Source: a bacterium UBP6_UBA1209 (GTDB lineage: Bacteria > UBP6 > UBA1177). From it: DNA of 17,316 nucleotides. Where the stretch lies: the NCBI GenBank assembly GCA_002309575.1, contig DBXP01000033.1, forward strand, positions 1 through 17,316, given 5' to 3'. Positions 1 through 7,627 of the stretch are shown one piece after another (the first letter of the stretch is position 1; every line of letters begins with the position of its first letter). Below the pieces are notes generated by a model. It was not told where the DNA came from. It saw nothing but the letters and a program-made list of their open reading frames with translations, and ran no database searches. Made by a program: the position numbers and the translations under genes.

Positions 1-560
1 TCATTTGCCTTGAAGTTGTGAACCGTAAGCAAGCGGTCGCAACCGCTGACAAAAGTGTCCAAAGTTTCTTTTGTTTTCGGATGCATATCCGGCAGCTTGC
101 ACGGCCATGGGTAACATTCGCGTTCTTTTGTCTGATTCGGGTCTTTCTCCTGAGCCTCGAGATAGACTTGATACTCTTCCCAGTTGTCCCATTCCCAGAT
201 GTTGCGGACACACTGCGGGTCGTTCTCTGTCGGCGTGTCACAGCCCGGACGGCAGAATGTGATTTTCCCGTTTTCATCCTTGAACGGGAAGGGTGTTTTG
301 ATCGTGTTCTCGTTGTAGCGGAGATCAAGACACTCGACAGTTTCAGAAGTGTCTGAATCGTTGTCCGCATCAGAATCAGGTGTTTTATCGGAATCATCAA
401 CAGGATCCGAATCTTCCGAAACATCGGCATCAGCGATTCCCGAATTGTCCGAATCTGAGTCCTGCATAACATCGGAATCAGTTGAAGATTGCGATGAGGA
501 GCAGGAAACAAGGAAAAACGCCCCAAAAACGACCAAAAACAGTTTTAAATACGTTGGCAT
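1..560 (-). CDS. Asp/Ser-rich lipoprotein, 3' end cut by the window edge
   Basis: The reading frame starts at ATG 560-558 and stays open to the window edge (186 codons seen, no stop), so the C-terminus is missing. The start is set by GGAGGTGAAC directly upstream. Residues 1-19 form a lipoprotein signal peptide ending in lipobox LVSC, with Cys20 the predicted lipidated residue. Residues 21-76 are a low-complexity linker rich in Asp and Ser (repeated DSD), followed by a Cys-rich part with Cys at 77, 103, 107, 117, 149, 154 and 174. The layout suggests an anchored surface protein with a flexible acidic stalk and a disulfide-stabilised head. No family is recognised and no function is assigned. 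It has its own promoter and is separate from the operon behind it. Confidence 0.8.
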   Translation of the reverse strand, partial: MPTYLKLFLVVFGAFFLVSCSSSQSSTDSDVMQDSDSDNSGIADADVSEDSDPVDDSDKTPDSDADNDSDTSETVECLDLRYNENTIKTPFPFKDENGKITFCRPGCDTPTENDPQCVRNIWEWDNWEEYQVYLEAQEKDPNQTKERECYPWPCKLPDMHPKTKETLDTFVSGCDRLLTVHNFKAN

Positions 561-600
561 GTTCACCTCCGAAAGAATGATTGTTTCAAAATGATGGAGG

Positions 601-628
601 ATTATACTGCTTATTGAAACGCTTGCAA
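601..628 (-). promoter_or_regulatory. Sigma70-type promoter of the lipoprotein gene
   Basis: On the minus strand TTGCAA (628-623, 4/6 to the -35 consensus) is followed after 16 bases by a perfect TATAAT (606-601). It lies about 40 bases upstream of the lipoprotein ATG, leaving room for a short leader with the GGAGG site. Confidence 0.65.
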
Positions 629-649
629 GGAGAAAGATGAAAAATTGTA

Positions 650-671
650 AGAAAAATCAAAGGTTTTTGAT
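650..671 (-). terminator. Weak intrinsic terminator candidate after the UvrA-like gene
   Basis: Read on the minus strand, ATCAAA (671-666), loop AACC and TTTGAT (661-656) form a 6-bp A/T-rich stem followed by TTTTTC. It sits 45-65 bases past the stop of the UvrA-like gene and before the lipoprotein promoter, the right place for an operon end. The stem is weak, so termination is uncertain. Confidence 0.35.
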
Positions 672-715
672 GTGCGCGGTGCACCTTAGAGGGGCTGATT
701 GGGATGCATCTGCTG

Positions 716-3700
716 CTATTGCTTTGGTGTATTTACTATCCTTTTCAGCATTTTTGCGGTCAGCGAGCGTTCAACTTTCAAAAGGTCGGAGGGTTTTCCG
801 TTAAAAATGACGGTTCCTGTCCCTGTTTCGTCGTCGCGTTCAAGGTCGATTATGCAGTCTGCGTTTGCGATGATCTGGAGCCGGTGTTCCGCGATTACGA
901 CGGTGTGACCTGCCCGGTTCAGTGATCCTGTAAGCGTCAGGAAGCGTTCGATATCCGAAAAATGGAGTCCGCAGCTGGGTTCGTCGAAGATGAAAAAAGC
1001 TGGTTTTCCCAGGTTTTGCGAGAAGCCTGCAAGTTCTTTCGCGAGCCTTACGCGCTCAAGTTCGCCTGTTGAAAGTGTCGAAAGCGGTCTGTTTAGTTTC
1101 AGGTGCGATAAACCGCAGCCAATCAGATTCGTTAAAGAATTTTTTATTATCTTGTCGTTTTCAAAGAAACTTTTCGCTTCGCTGAGCTCCATATCGAGTA
1201 TCTCCGCGATATTTTTGCCGTTGAGTCTCTTTTCGAGGATCGGCTCGGTGTAGCCGGTCCCGTTGCAGTCAGGGCAGAAGCTTTCTGCGTCACCCAGAAA
1301 ATCCAGCGAGATCTGAAGCGAGCCGCGCCCTTTGCATCTGGTGCAGATATCGTTTTTCGTGATCTTGAAGCCTTTGCCGAAGAGCTTTTTTATTCTGTCC
1401 GAAATCGAAAAGGCGGTCGCGATCGTCGAGGTCCCCGGCAGGTTTTTTGAGGAGTGTTCGCTGAAAAAGAGTGCGTATTCTCCAAGTTTTTCACGGAGCG
1501 CGGCCAGGAGAGTCGATTTGCCGCTTCCTGAAACACCTGAAATAACTGTCGTTTTCCCGATCGGGATCGAGACTGACTGGTCGATAAGATTGTTTTTGGT
1601 GATCCCGCTGAGGGTGACTGTTTCACCAAGATCTGCACTCTTTAAAACCGGCCGGTAGTTCAGAGCCTCCGCCGTTTTTGAGGAGGTCCTTTCAAAATCT
1701 TCAAGGTTCCCGGTGAAGGTAATTTCGCCGCCGCGGTTTCCGCTTCCGGGGCCGATTTCGATTATCCGGTCGGCTTTGCGGATTATCTCGGGAACATGTT
1801 CCACCGCCACGACCGTATTGCCGTTTTGTGTGATTTTTTGCAATAATTCTGCCATCTTTTCACATTCGGCGGCATGGAGGCCGCGGCTTGGCTCATCGAC
1901 GATAAAGAGCATGTTGTGGAGCGAATCTATCGAGTTTTTGACAAGTCTCAGACGTTCACGTTCTCCAAGGGAGAGTGTTGAAAAGGCTCTTGAAAGTGAG
2001 AGGTGACCGATAGACAACTCTATGATTTTGCCGGTCGTATTCAGCATCTCGAGTTTTATCCTGTCCAGCACGAGCTGATCTTTTTCGGATAAGTCGTGCG
2101 GAGCCTCCAGAAATTTTTGGAGGGCGGCAACCGGCATGTCGCAGATATCGGCGATCGAGAGGCCGCAGAATTTTATTTCGAGGAGTTCTTTCTTCAGACG
2201 GTTTCCTGAACATTTACGGCATGTTGTCTCTTTTGTCAGCGCCTTCAGCTCAGCCTCGTTCTTGTTCCCGATGGAGCGGAGATACTCATCTGTGATAAGG
2301 TTCGCGAAGCCTGCCCATTTGCCCTCGAAGCTGTGGGTCCCGCTGATGTTTCCGCGCTGGTATTCCCAGTTCGTAGTGAATATTTCGTCGCCTGCTCCGA
2401 ACATCGCGATTTCAAATTCTTCCGGAGCCAGATCCTTCACAGGTTTCGAAAAATCGATGCCGCGGGCTTTGCCGACTGCCCTGAGGGTGTGGGTGAACTG
2501 CCCGTCTGGGTCTCCGTAAAAACGTCCCTGCTTTGTTGCGTCGAGTGCTCCGTCAAGAAGAGATCTTTCGCGGTCGATCATAAGCTTTTCAAGGGCGCAT
2601 TCCGAGATGAAGCCCGTTCCGTTGCACGCTTCGCAGGCTCCGATCTCCGAGCTGAATGAAAAATCGCCGGCCCGGAATCTGCAGGGATCGCCGGATCTCT
2701 CCTTCCCGGCACGCGAAAAGAGCATTCTCAGCTTCTCGTAAAGGCCGCTGACTGTCCCGACGGTGGAGCGCGGACCGCCGGTCGCGAACTTGCCGGAGAT
2801 CCCGATCGCCGCCCTCAGGTTCCTGCAGCGTGAAACGACGCTCCGATTCTTCTGCAGAAGCATCGTTCTGATGTAGGGCGAGAAGGTGCTGCATATTTCG
2901 TTAAGTGATTCCCGAAAGAGCGAATCAAAGGCGATACTTGACTTTCCGCTGCCTGAAATACCTGTGATCACGTTGAATTTTGACGGCTCGATATGGAGGT
3001 CGACACTCTTGAGATTGTGAGTTTCAACACCCTCGAGCACGATATCTTCAGCAAGCTTTGACTCGTATTTTGCCGGATCGAAAGGCTCTTTTTTGAGCAA
3101 ATCGTACTGTTTTGCTTCCTCTCCGAGCCTGATCACGCGTTCGGCAAGAGCGATAAAGCAGGGGTTGTTGTCTACCGCCGCAACTGTGATCCCGCGGGAT
3201 GTGCACTCTTTCAAAACTTCGGTCAGCCTGCGGATATCGGCGGGGTGCAGGCCGGCAGAGGGCTCGTCGAGAATGATCGCAGAGCTGCCTCCTGCCTTGG
3301 AAAGATGAGTCGCGAGCTTGATGCGCTGAGCCTCGCCGCCTGAGAGCGAAGAGGAGGGCTGTCCGAGCAGAAGGTAGCCGATCCCCAGCCTTTCCATGAT
3401 GCGGAGCGTATCGGAAACAGTCGGTGCCCCGTCGAAAAAGCTGATCGCCTGGGAAACTGTCATCGTCAGCACATCGTGGATCGACTTGCCGTGATATTTT
3501 ACTGTCAGGACCTCGTCGCTGAAGCGTTTTCCGCCGCACTTCGGGCAGGTCGTCTGGACCGAACCCATAAACTTCATGCCGATTTCAGTCACTCCGGCGC
3601 CTTCGCACGCGCTGCATCTTCCGCCATCCTCATTGAAGGAGAAAAATGACTTTGAAAAGTGTGCCGCCTTTGCTTCGTCCGTTGCTGCGAAGAGTTCCCG

Positions 3701-5290
3701 GATCTTGTCGTAAATGCCGGTGTAGGTGGCAGGATTCGACCGGTTGGTTTTGCCTATCGGCTTATCGGTGATAAATTCATAAGATATTGAATTTTTTGAT
3801 AATTCCTGCATGTATTCGCGAATGAATGCCCTCTTGCCGCTTCCTGACGGCCCTGTCACGACATTGATCCTGCCCGCTTCGATCTTAGTCGCGTTCGGCG
3901 GTTTTGTTTCATCCGGTCTGAACTCGCGCAGAGCCTTGAGAGTGGGGGAGACGGCATCAGTTCTGCGTGCAAGAAAGTCAGCCAGCGGTCCCGAAAAGAG
4001 CAGTTCTCCGCCCTCGGTCCCGCCTCCGGGCCCGGTTTCGATAATGTTGTCGGCAAGCATGATAGCGTCTGGATCGTGTTCGATCGAAATGACGGTGTTG
4101 CCGCGGTCGCGTATCGCGAAGATCAGCTCGTAGACGCTCCTTAGCTCCGAACGGGTGAGTCCGATGCTCGGTTCGTCGAAGATGAAGATCGCGCCTGTCA
4201 GCGAATTCATTGCCGCTGCCGCGATTTTGACGCGCTGGACTTCACTTGAACTCAGTGTTTCAGCCGGCTGGTCCGAGGTAAGATCCCCGAGTCCGATGCC
4301 GATCAGAGGATCCAGGGCTTTCAGAAGCCCGTCGATCATCTCCTGTTCGACAGCGGTCGCCATAGAGCGGTTTTCTTTAAAAAATCCGGCAAGCTCTGAA
4401 AGCTTAATCTTGTTGAATTCATAGATACTTTTCCCCAGATATGTGTATGATGCCGACTTGTCGTTAAGCCTTGAGCCGCGGCATTTCGAGCATGGGAGAG
4501 AGCGGACGAAACGCAGGATGTTGGGGTTGCGGTCACGCTTCAGGATCTCGTTCATGACGTTGACAACGCCTTTGTAATAGCCCTCTTCACGCGGCTTGGC
4601 GGTGATCCCGACCCACTTCATGCGGCTTTCAAGTGTATGCTTTCCGAAGGGGATCTTTATCCTGTCGCTTCCGTAAAAAATGACGTTCAGCTGCTCTTCA
4701 GTTAGGTCGCAAAGAGGCGTGTCGACTGAAAATCCGTGCTCGCGGCAGACTGTGTCAAGGATGTCCAGCGTCACCTGCGAATAGATGATGTAGCCGTTCG
4801 GAGCGGTGATTTTAAGTGCCCTGTCGCGGATCGATTTCGTCCTGTCGGCAATGATCAGATCGGGGTCGAGAAAGTCCTCGACACCGTTTCCCTTGCAGGC
4901 CGGGCAGGCTCCGAGTTCCGTGTTGAACGAAAAAACCGAGCGCGAAACTCCGTGGTGTCTTGCAAAAAGGAGCCTCAGCAGGTCGTAGATGCCGGAAAAT
5001 GTCCCGAGAGTCGAGCCCGGGCCTGAAACGGAGGCCTTCTGGTCGACTGCGATCACCGCATCGAGACCGCTTATCCGGTCAAATTTCGGCTTTTCCGTGA
5101 CATCGAGAAATTTTCTGTTCCATGATGAGAAAGATGAAAAGTACAGCCTTTGAAACTCTTTGCAGATCGTGTTGTAGACGAGTGTCGATTTGCCGCTGCC
5201 GGAGACACCGGTTACGACAGTGAGCTTTCCTGGCTCGATTTCAAGCGAAATACCCTTGAGGTTGTTTTCGCGGCAGTTTGTGATCTTCAA
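716..5290 (-). CDS. Four-NBD tandem UvrA-family ABC ATPase (two fused class II UvrA2/DrrC-like modules)
   Basis: The 1524-residue protein has four UvrA-type ABC ATPase domains with Walker A GxSGSGK at about 28, 480, 777 and 1252. Signature motifs are LSSSEVQR (346), LSGGEAQR (649), LSLGERER (1106) and LSTGELER (1406), each followed by a DEP Walker B. Four CxxC...CxxC zinc modules are complete: C129/132-C267/270, C559/562-C582/585, C886/889-C1024/1027, C1316/1319-C1339/1342. Each half (about 1-745, 750-1524) is near 760 residues, shorter than E. coli UvrA (940). Only about 95 residues lie between Walker A and the first CxxC, too few for the UvrB-binding domain. About 135 residues split the first zinc module of each half, as in class II UvrA (UvrA2, DrrC). 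This suggests a role in tolerance to DNA-binding compounds rather than core excision repair (inference). The start is TTG with AAGGGG upstream, 3 bases after fabF. A divergent classical UvrA is the alternative. Confidence 0.85.
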   Translation of the reverse strand: MKITNCRENNLKGISLEIEPGKLTVVTGVSGSGKSTLVYNTICKEFQRLYFSSFSSWNRKFLDVTEKPKFDRISGLDAVIAVDQKASVSGPGSTLGTFSGIYDLLRLLFARHHGVSRSVFSFNTELGACPACKGNGVEDFLDPDLIIADRTKSIRDRALKITAPNGYIIYSQVTLDILDTVCREHGFSVDTPLCDLTEEQLNVIFYGSDRIKIPFGKHTLESRMKWVGITAKPREEGYYKGVVNVMNEILKRDRNPNILRFVRSLPCSKCRGSRLNDKSASYTYLGKSIYEFNKIKLSELAGFFKENRSMATAVEQEMIDGLLKALDPLIGIGLGDLTSDQPAETLSSSEVQRVKIAAAAMNSLTGAIFIFDEPSIGLTRSELRSVYELIFAIRDRGNTVISIEHDPDAIMLADNIIETGPGGGTEGGELLFSGPLADFLARRTDAVSPTLKALREFRPDETKPPNATKIEAGRINVVTGPSGSGKRAFIREYMQELSKNSISYEFITDKPIGKTNRSNPATYTGIYDKIRELFAATDEAKAAHFSKSFFSFNEDGGRCSACEGAGVTEIGMKFMGSVQTTCPKCGGKRFSDEVLTVKYHGKSIHDVLTMTVSQAISFFDGAPTVSDTLRIMERLGIGYLLLGQPSSSLSGGEAQRIKLATHLSKAGGSSAIILDEPSAGLHPADIRRLTEVLKECTSRGITVAAVDNNPCFIALAERVIRLGEEAKQYDLLKKEPFDPAKYESKLAEDIVLEGVETHNLKSVDLHIEPSKFNVITGISGSGKSSIAFDSLFRESLNEICSTFSPYIRTMLLQKNRSVVSRCRNLRAAIGISGKFATGGPRSTVGTVSGLYEKLRMLFSRAGKERSGDPCRFRAGDFSFSSEIGACEACNGTGFISECALEKLMIDRERSLLDGALDATKQGRFYGDPDGQFTHTLRAVGKARGIDFSKPVKDLAPEEFEIAMFGAGDEIFTTNWEYQRGNISGTHSFEGKWAGFANLITDEYLRSIGNKNEAELKALTKETTCRKCSGNRLKKELLEIKFCGLSIADICDMPVAALQKFLEAPHDLSEKDQLVLDRIKLEMLNTTGKIIELSIGHLSLSRAFSTLSLGERERLRLVKNSIDSLHNMLFIVDEPSRGLHAAECEKMAELLQKITQNGNTVVAVEHVPEIIRKADRIIEIGPGSGNRGGEITFTGNLEDFERTSSKTAEALNYRPVLKSADLGETVTLSGITKNNLIDQSVSIPIGKTTVISGVSGSGKSTLLAALREKLGEYALFFSEHSSKNLPGTSTIATAFSISDRIKKLFGKGFKITKNDICTRCKGRGSLQISLDFLGDAESFCPDCNGTGYTEPILEKRLNGKNIAEILDMELSEAKSFFENDKIIKNSLTNLIGCGLSHLKLNRPLSTLSTGELERVRLAKELAGFSQNLGKPAFFIFDEPSCGLHFSDIERFLTLTGSLNRAGHTVVIAEHRLQIIANADCIIDLERDDETGTGTVIFNGKPSDLLKVERSLTAKMLKRIVNTPKQ

Positions 5291-5293
5291 TGT

Positions 5294-6535
5294 TTACCCC
5301 TTGAATTTTTTGAATATCAGCACCGAATTGTGGCCGCCGAAGCCGCTGGATTCGGAGACGACTGTTTCGATTTCAGCCTTTTTTGATGTGTTCGCAACAA
5401 GGTTCAGCCTGCATTCCGGATCCTGATTTTTTAGGTTAATGACAGGCGGGATCTCGTCTTTGATCAGTGTAGCGACCGAAGCTACAGCCTCCAAAGCGCC
5501 GGCTGCACCCAGAAGGTGACCTGTCACCGGCTTGTTCGCCGTGACCGGGATCTTGCCGGCAAAATCGCCGAAAACAGTTCTGATCGCAGCCGCCTCGACC
5601 CGGTCGTTTGCAACAGTTCCCGTGCCGTGGGCGTTGATGCAGCCGACATCTTCAGGCCTGCATCCTGCATCGGAGAGAGCAGCCTTTAGAGCGTTTACGA
5701 GCCCTAGTCCGTCAGGTTCAGGCTGAGTCAGATGAAATGCGTCGTTTGCTGCGCCGTAACCTGCAAGCTCCGCGTAGATCCCGGCTTTTCTGGCTGTCGC
5801 CGACTCAAGAGACTCGAGCATGAGCATAGCCGCACCTTCACCGATAACAAAGCCGTCGCGTTCCTTGTCAAACGGTCTGCAGGCCTCCTGAGGAGTCTCA
5901 TTTTTTTCTGAGAGAGCCCGCATGGACGAAAAAGCGGCGACGATCAGCGGATTTACAGCCGCCTCGCTTCCGCCGCAGAGCATGAGGTCTGCCTCTCCTG
6001 AGCGTATTTTTTCGAGTGCAAGCCCGATTGCGTCACTTGAAGAGGCACAGGCAGTCGAAACGGTTTCCGAAGCCCCGTTGAGCCCGAAAAGCATTGAAAT
6101 ATTTGAGGCCGCCGAGCTTGAAAGCATCATCGGAATGCAGAAGGGGCTGACTCTTTTTGTCCCGCGGCTTTGAAGGGTCTCAAACTGCGAAAGCGCCGTA
6201 TTTATACCGCCGAAACCGTTTCCGAGCGCGACTCCGAAGCGCTTTCTGCCGCTGCATTCAGGGTCTATGCCTGCATCGAGAAGTGCGAGTTTTGCGGCCG
6301 CAGCCGCGAACTGCGAAAAGCGGTCGAATTTCCTGTAGATCTGCTTAGAGATCAGCGGATCGATGTCGGGGTTTTTGATCTCTGCGGCGATTTTTGTCCT
6401 GAAATTTGACGTGTCGAAAGATGAGATTTCCGAGACTGCTGAGTTTCCGGCGATCAGGTTGTCCCAAAGCTTCTGCCACCCGTTGCCGAAGGGAGTGACG
6501 CAGCCCATTCCGGTTACGACAACGCGTTTCGGCAT
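5294..6535 (-). CDS. fabF: Beta-ketoacyl-ACP synthase II (KAS II family)
   Basis: This 413-residue thiolase-fold enzyme performs the decarboxylative Claisen condensation of acyl groups with malonyl-ACP. The Cys-His-His triad is at the same numbers as in E. coli FabF: Cys163 in TACASSSDAIG, His303 in NAHGTGT and His340 in KPVTGHLLGAAG, with Lys335 also kept. Phe399 in SGFGGHN matches the gatekeeper Phe. The segment after His303 reads GTGTVAND instead of the usual GTSTPxGD, so a specialised ketosynthase is possible. The start codon follows the acpP stop by one base (TGA-A-ATG) and has no strong ribosome-binding site of its own, which points to translational coupling with its carrier protein. 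Length is normal for the family. Confidence 0.93.
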   Translation of the reverse strand: MPKRVVVTGMGCVTPFGNGWQKLWDNLIAGNSAVSEISSFDTSNFRTKIAAEIKNPDIDPLISKQIYRKFDRFSQFAAAAAKLALLDAGIDPECSGRKRFGVALGNGFGGINTALSQFETLQSRGTKRVSPFCIPMMLSSSAASNISMLFGLNGASETVSTACASSSDAIGLALEKIRSGEADLMLCGGSEAAVNPLIVAAFSSMRALSEKNETPQEACRPFDKERDGFVIGEGAAMLMLESLESATARKAGIYAELAGYGAANDAFHLTQPEPDGLGLVNALKAALSDAGCRPEDVGCINAHGTGTVANDRVEAAAIRTVFGDFAGKIPVTANKPVTGHLLGAAGALEAVASVATLIKDEIPPVINLKNQDPECRLNLVANTSKKAEIETVVSESSGFGGHNSVLIFKKFKG

Positions 6536-6536
6536 T

Positions 6537-6776
6537 TCAGGATTCTTTTATCTGCTGAATGTATTTTGCGATATCTCCCAGATTCTGGAACTCCTTCAGC
6601 TTTTCGTCCGGTATTTCGATTTCGAATTCGTCCTCGATTTTCATAATGATTTCAACTATATCAAGTGAATCGATCTTCATCTCCTTCATCGATGATCCGG
6701 GTGTGAGCTGTTTGACCGTCTCTTCGTCGAGAGCAAGGTGGTTCGTAACGATTTCAACAATTTTTTCAAAGTACAT
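6537..6776 (-). CDS. acpP: Acyl carrier protein
   Basis: This is a 79-residue acidic carrier protein with the phosphopantetheine attachment motif KIDSLDIVE; Ser37 is the modified residue. The helix-2 segment rich in Glu/Asp and Ile (IVEIIMKIEDEFEIEIPDE) is typical of type II fatty-acid ACPs. The ATG has GGAGG six bases upstream. It is first in the operon and is followed at once by fabF, the classic partner pair in fatty-acid elongation. No fabD, fabG or fabH is in the window, so the pair could serve either primary synthesis or a secondary acyl product. Confidence 0.95.
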   Translation of the reverse strand: MYFEKIVEIVTNHLALDEETVKQLTPGSSMKEMKIDSLDIVEIIMKIEDEFEIEIPDEKLKEFQNLGDIAKYIQQIKES

Positions 6777-6803
6777 CGAAGACCTCCATAAAAAAACTGC
6801 GCT

Positions 6804-6831
6804 AATCTAGCAGGTGGGCGCGAAAAGGCAA
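6804..6831 (-). promoter_or_regulatory. Candidate promoter of the acpP-fabF-UvrA operon
   Basis: On the minus strand TTGCCT (6831-6826) is followed after 16 bases by TAGATT (6809-6804); both hexamers match the sigma70 consensus at 4/6. The position about 28 bases before the acpP start is suitable, but the match is modest. Confidence 0.4.
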
Positions 6832-6839
6832 AATTTCAA

Positions 6840-6867
6840 TTGTTTTAAAGGCTGAATTGTTTAAAAT
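6840..6867 (+). promoter_or_regulatory. Candidate promoter of the MopE-repeat gene
   Basis: TTGTTT (6840-6845) is separated by 16 bases from TAAAAT (6862-6867, 5/6 to the -10 consensus), 23 bases before the ATG at 6890. Both hexamers overlap copies of the repeated element AATTGTTT (6838-6845 and 6855-6862), which could be an operator. Confidence 0.35.
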
Positions 6868-6889
6868 TTTGGAAATTTAGGAGGTCGCT

Positions 6890-7627
6890 ATGTCTTTTTC
6901 CAGACTTTTTTCATCGCTTTTTCTGCTTTTGTTTGTACTGCCTGCAGCTGCTGAGTGTCAGTTTTTTGTTGACCGGGACGGAGACGGCTACGGTTCGAAG
7001 GCTGAGAGCTTAGGTTACGAATGCAGCGATCCTGCACCGGTCGGATATTCAAAAAGGGGCGGCGACTGCGATGACCGCAACCGCTATGTCAACCCAGGCG
7101 CATCTGAAGTCTGCAACGGTATCGACGACAACTGCGACGGGATCGTCGATCCTCCGGAGACGCAGGACTGCAACTGGTACTACCGCGACGATGACGGCGA
7201 CAGCTTCGGTGTGGCTGACCACAAGCGCTGTCTCTGTATATCCGAACGGGGCTTTTCGGCGCTAGAATACGGAGACTGCGATGACAAAAACGCCAGAGTC
7301 TTCCCCGGTGCGCGAGAGGTTTGCAACGAACTTGACGACAACTGCAACGGCGAGGTCGACGAGGGTGAAAACGTGAAGGGATGCGTCCCGTACTACCGTG
7401 ATGAAGACGGAGACGGCTACGGAGCGGGCTCTGAAAGCCGCTGCCTCTGCAAGCCCGACGGTATATTCCGAGCAACGAAGAGCGGCGACTGCAACGACAG
7501 CAATCCAGAGGTCTATCCGGGAGCTTACGAATACTTCGACAGGATGGACAACAACTGCAACGGTCTTGTTGACGAGGCTCCGGTCGGTATCCCGCCGAAG
7601 GTCAGACCGAAGTTCCACAAAAACTAG
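6890..7627 (+). CDS. Secreted MopE-type protein with three Cys/Asp-rich putative metal-binding repeats
   Basis: The 245-residue protein starts at ATG with GGAGG upstream and has a signal peptide (about 1-21, Leu/Phe-rich core ending AAAE). The mature part is three tandem units of about 64 residues (25-88, 94-157, 165-228). Each unit opens with an acidic D.DGD.(Y/F)G loop, passes a GDC-D-N segment and ends in a DDNC-G-VD or DNNCNG-VD stretch. This is the putative metal-binding repeat named after MopE of Methylococcus, common in secreted proteins of myxobacteria and relatives. The Asp loops suggest calcium or another divalent metal, and the sixteen Cys suggest disulfides. In unit 3 the conserved EVCN becomes EYFD, losing one Cys. 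No anchor follows, so it is probably periplasmic or released. Confidence 0.85.
   Translation: MSFSRLFSSLFLLLFVLPAAAECQFFVDRDGDGYGSKAESLGYECSDPAPVGYSKRGGDCDDRNRYVNPGASEVCNGIDDNCDGIVDPPETQDCNWYYRDDDGDSFGVADHKRCLCISERGFSALEYGDCDDKNARVFPGAREVCNELDDNCNGEVDEGENVKGCVPYYRDEDGDGYGAGSESRCLCKPDGIFRATKSGDCNDSNPEVYPGAYEYFDRMDNNCNGLVDEAPVGIPPKVRPKFHKN

Noticed and set aside
18..356. A 112-codon plus-strand frame opposite the lipoprotein gene
   Set aside because: It has no ribosome-binding site and lies antisense to a frame with signal peptide, lipobox, promoter and GGAGG site.
6890..7627. Tandem repeats here as a CRISPR-like or mobile array
   Set aside because: The periodicity is in the protein (Asp/Cys repeats) and the DNA copies are diverged and in frame, so this is coding repetition.
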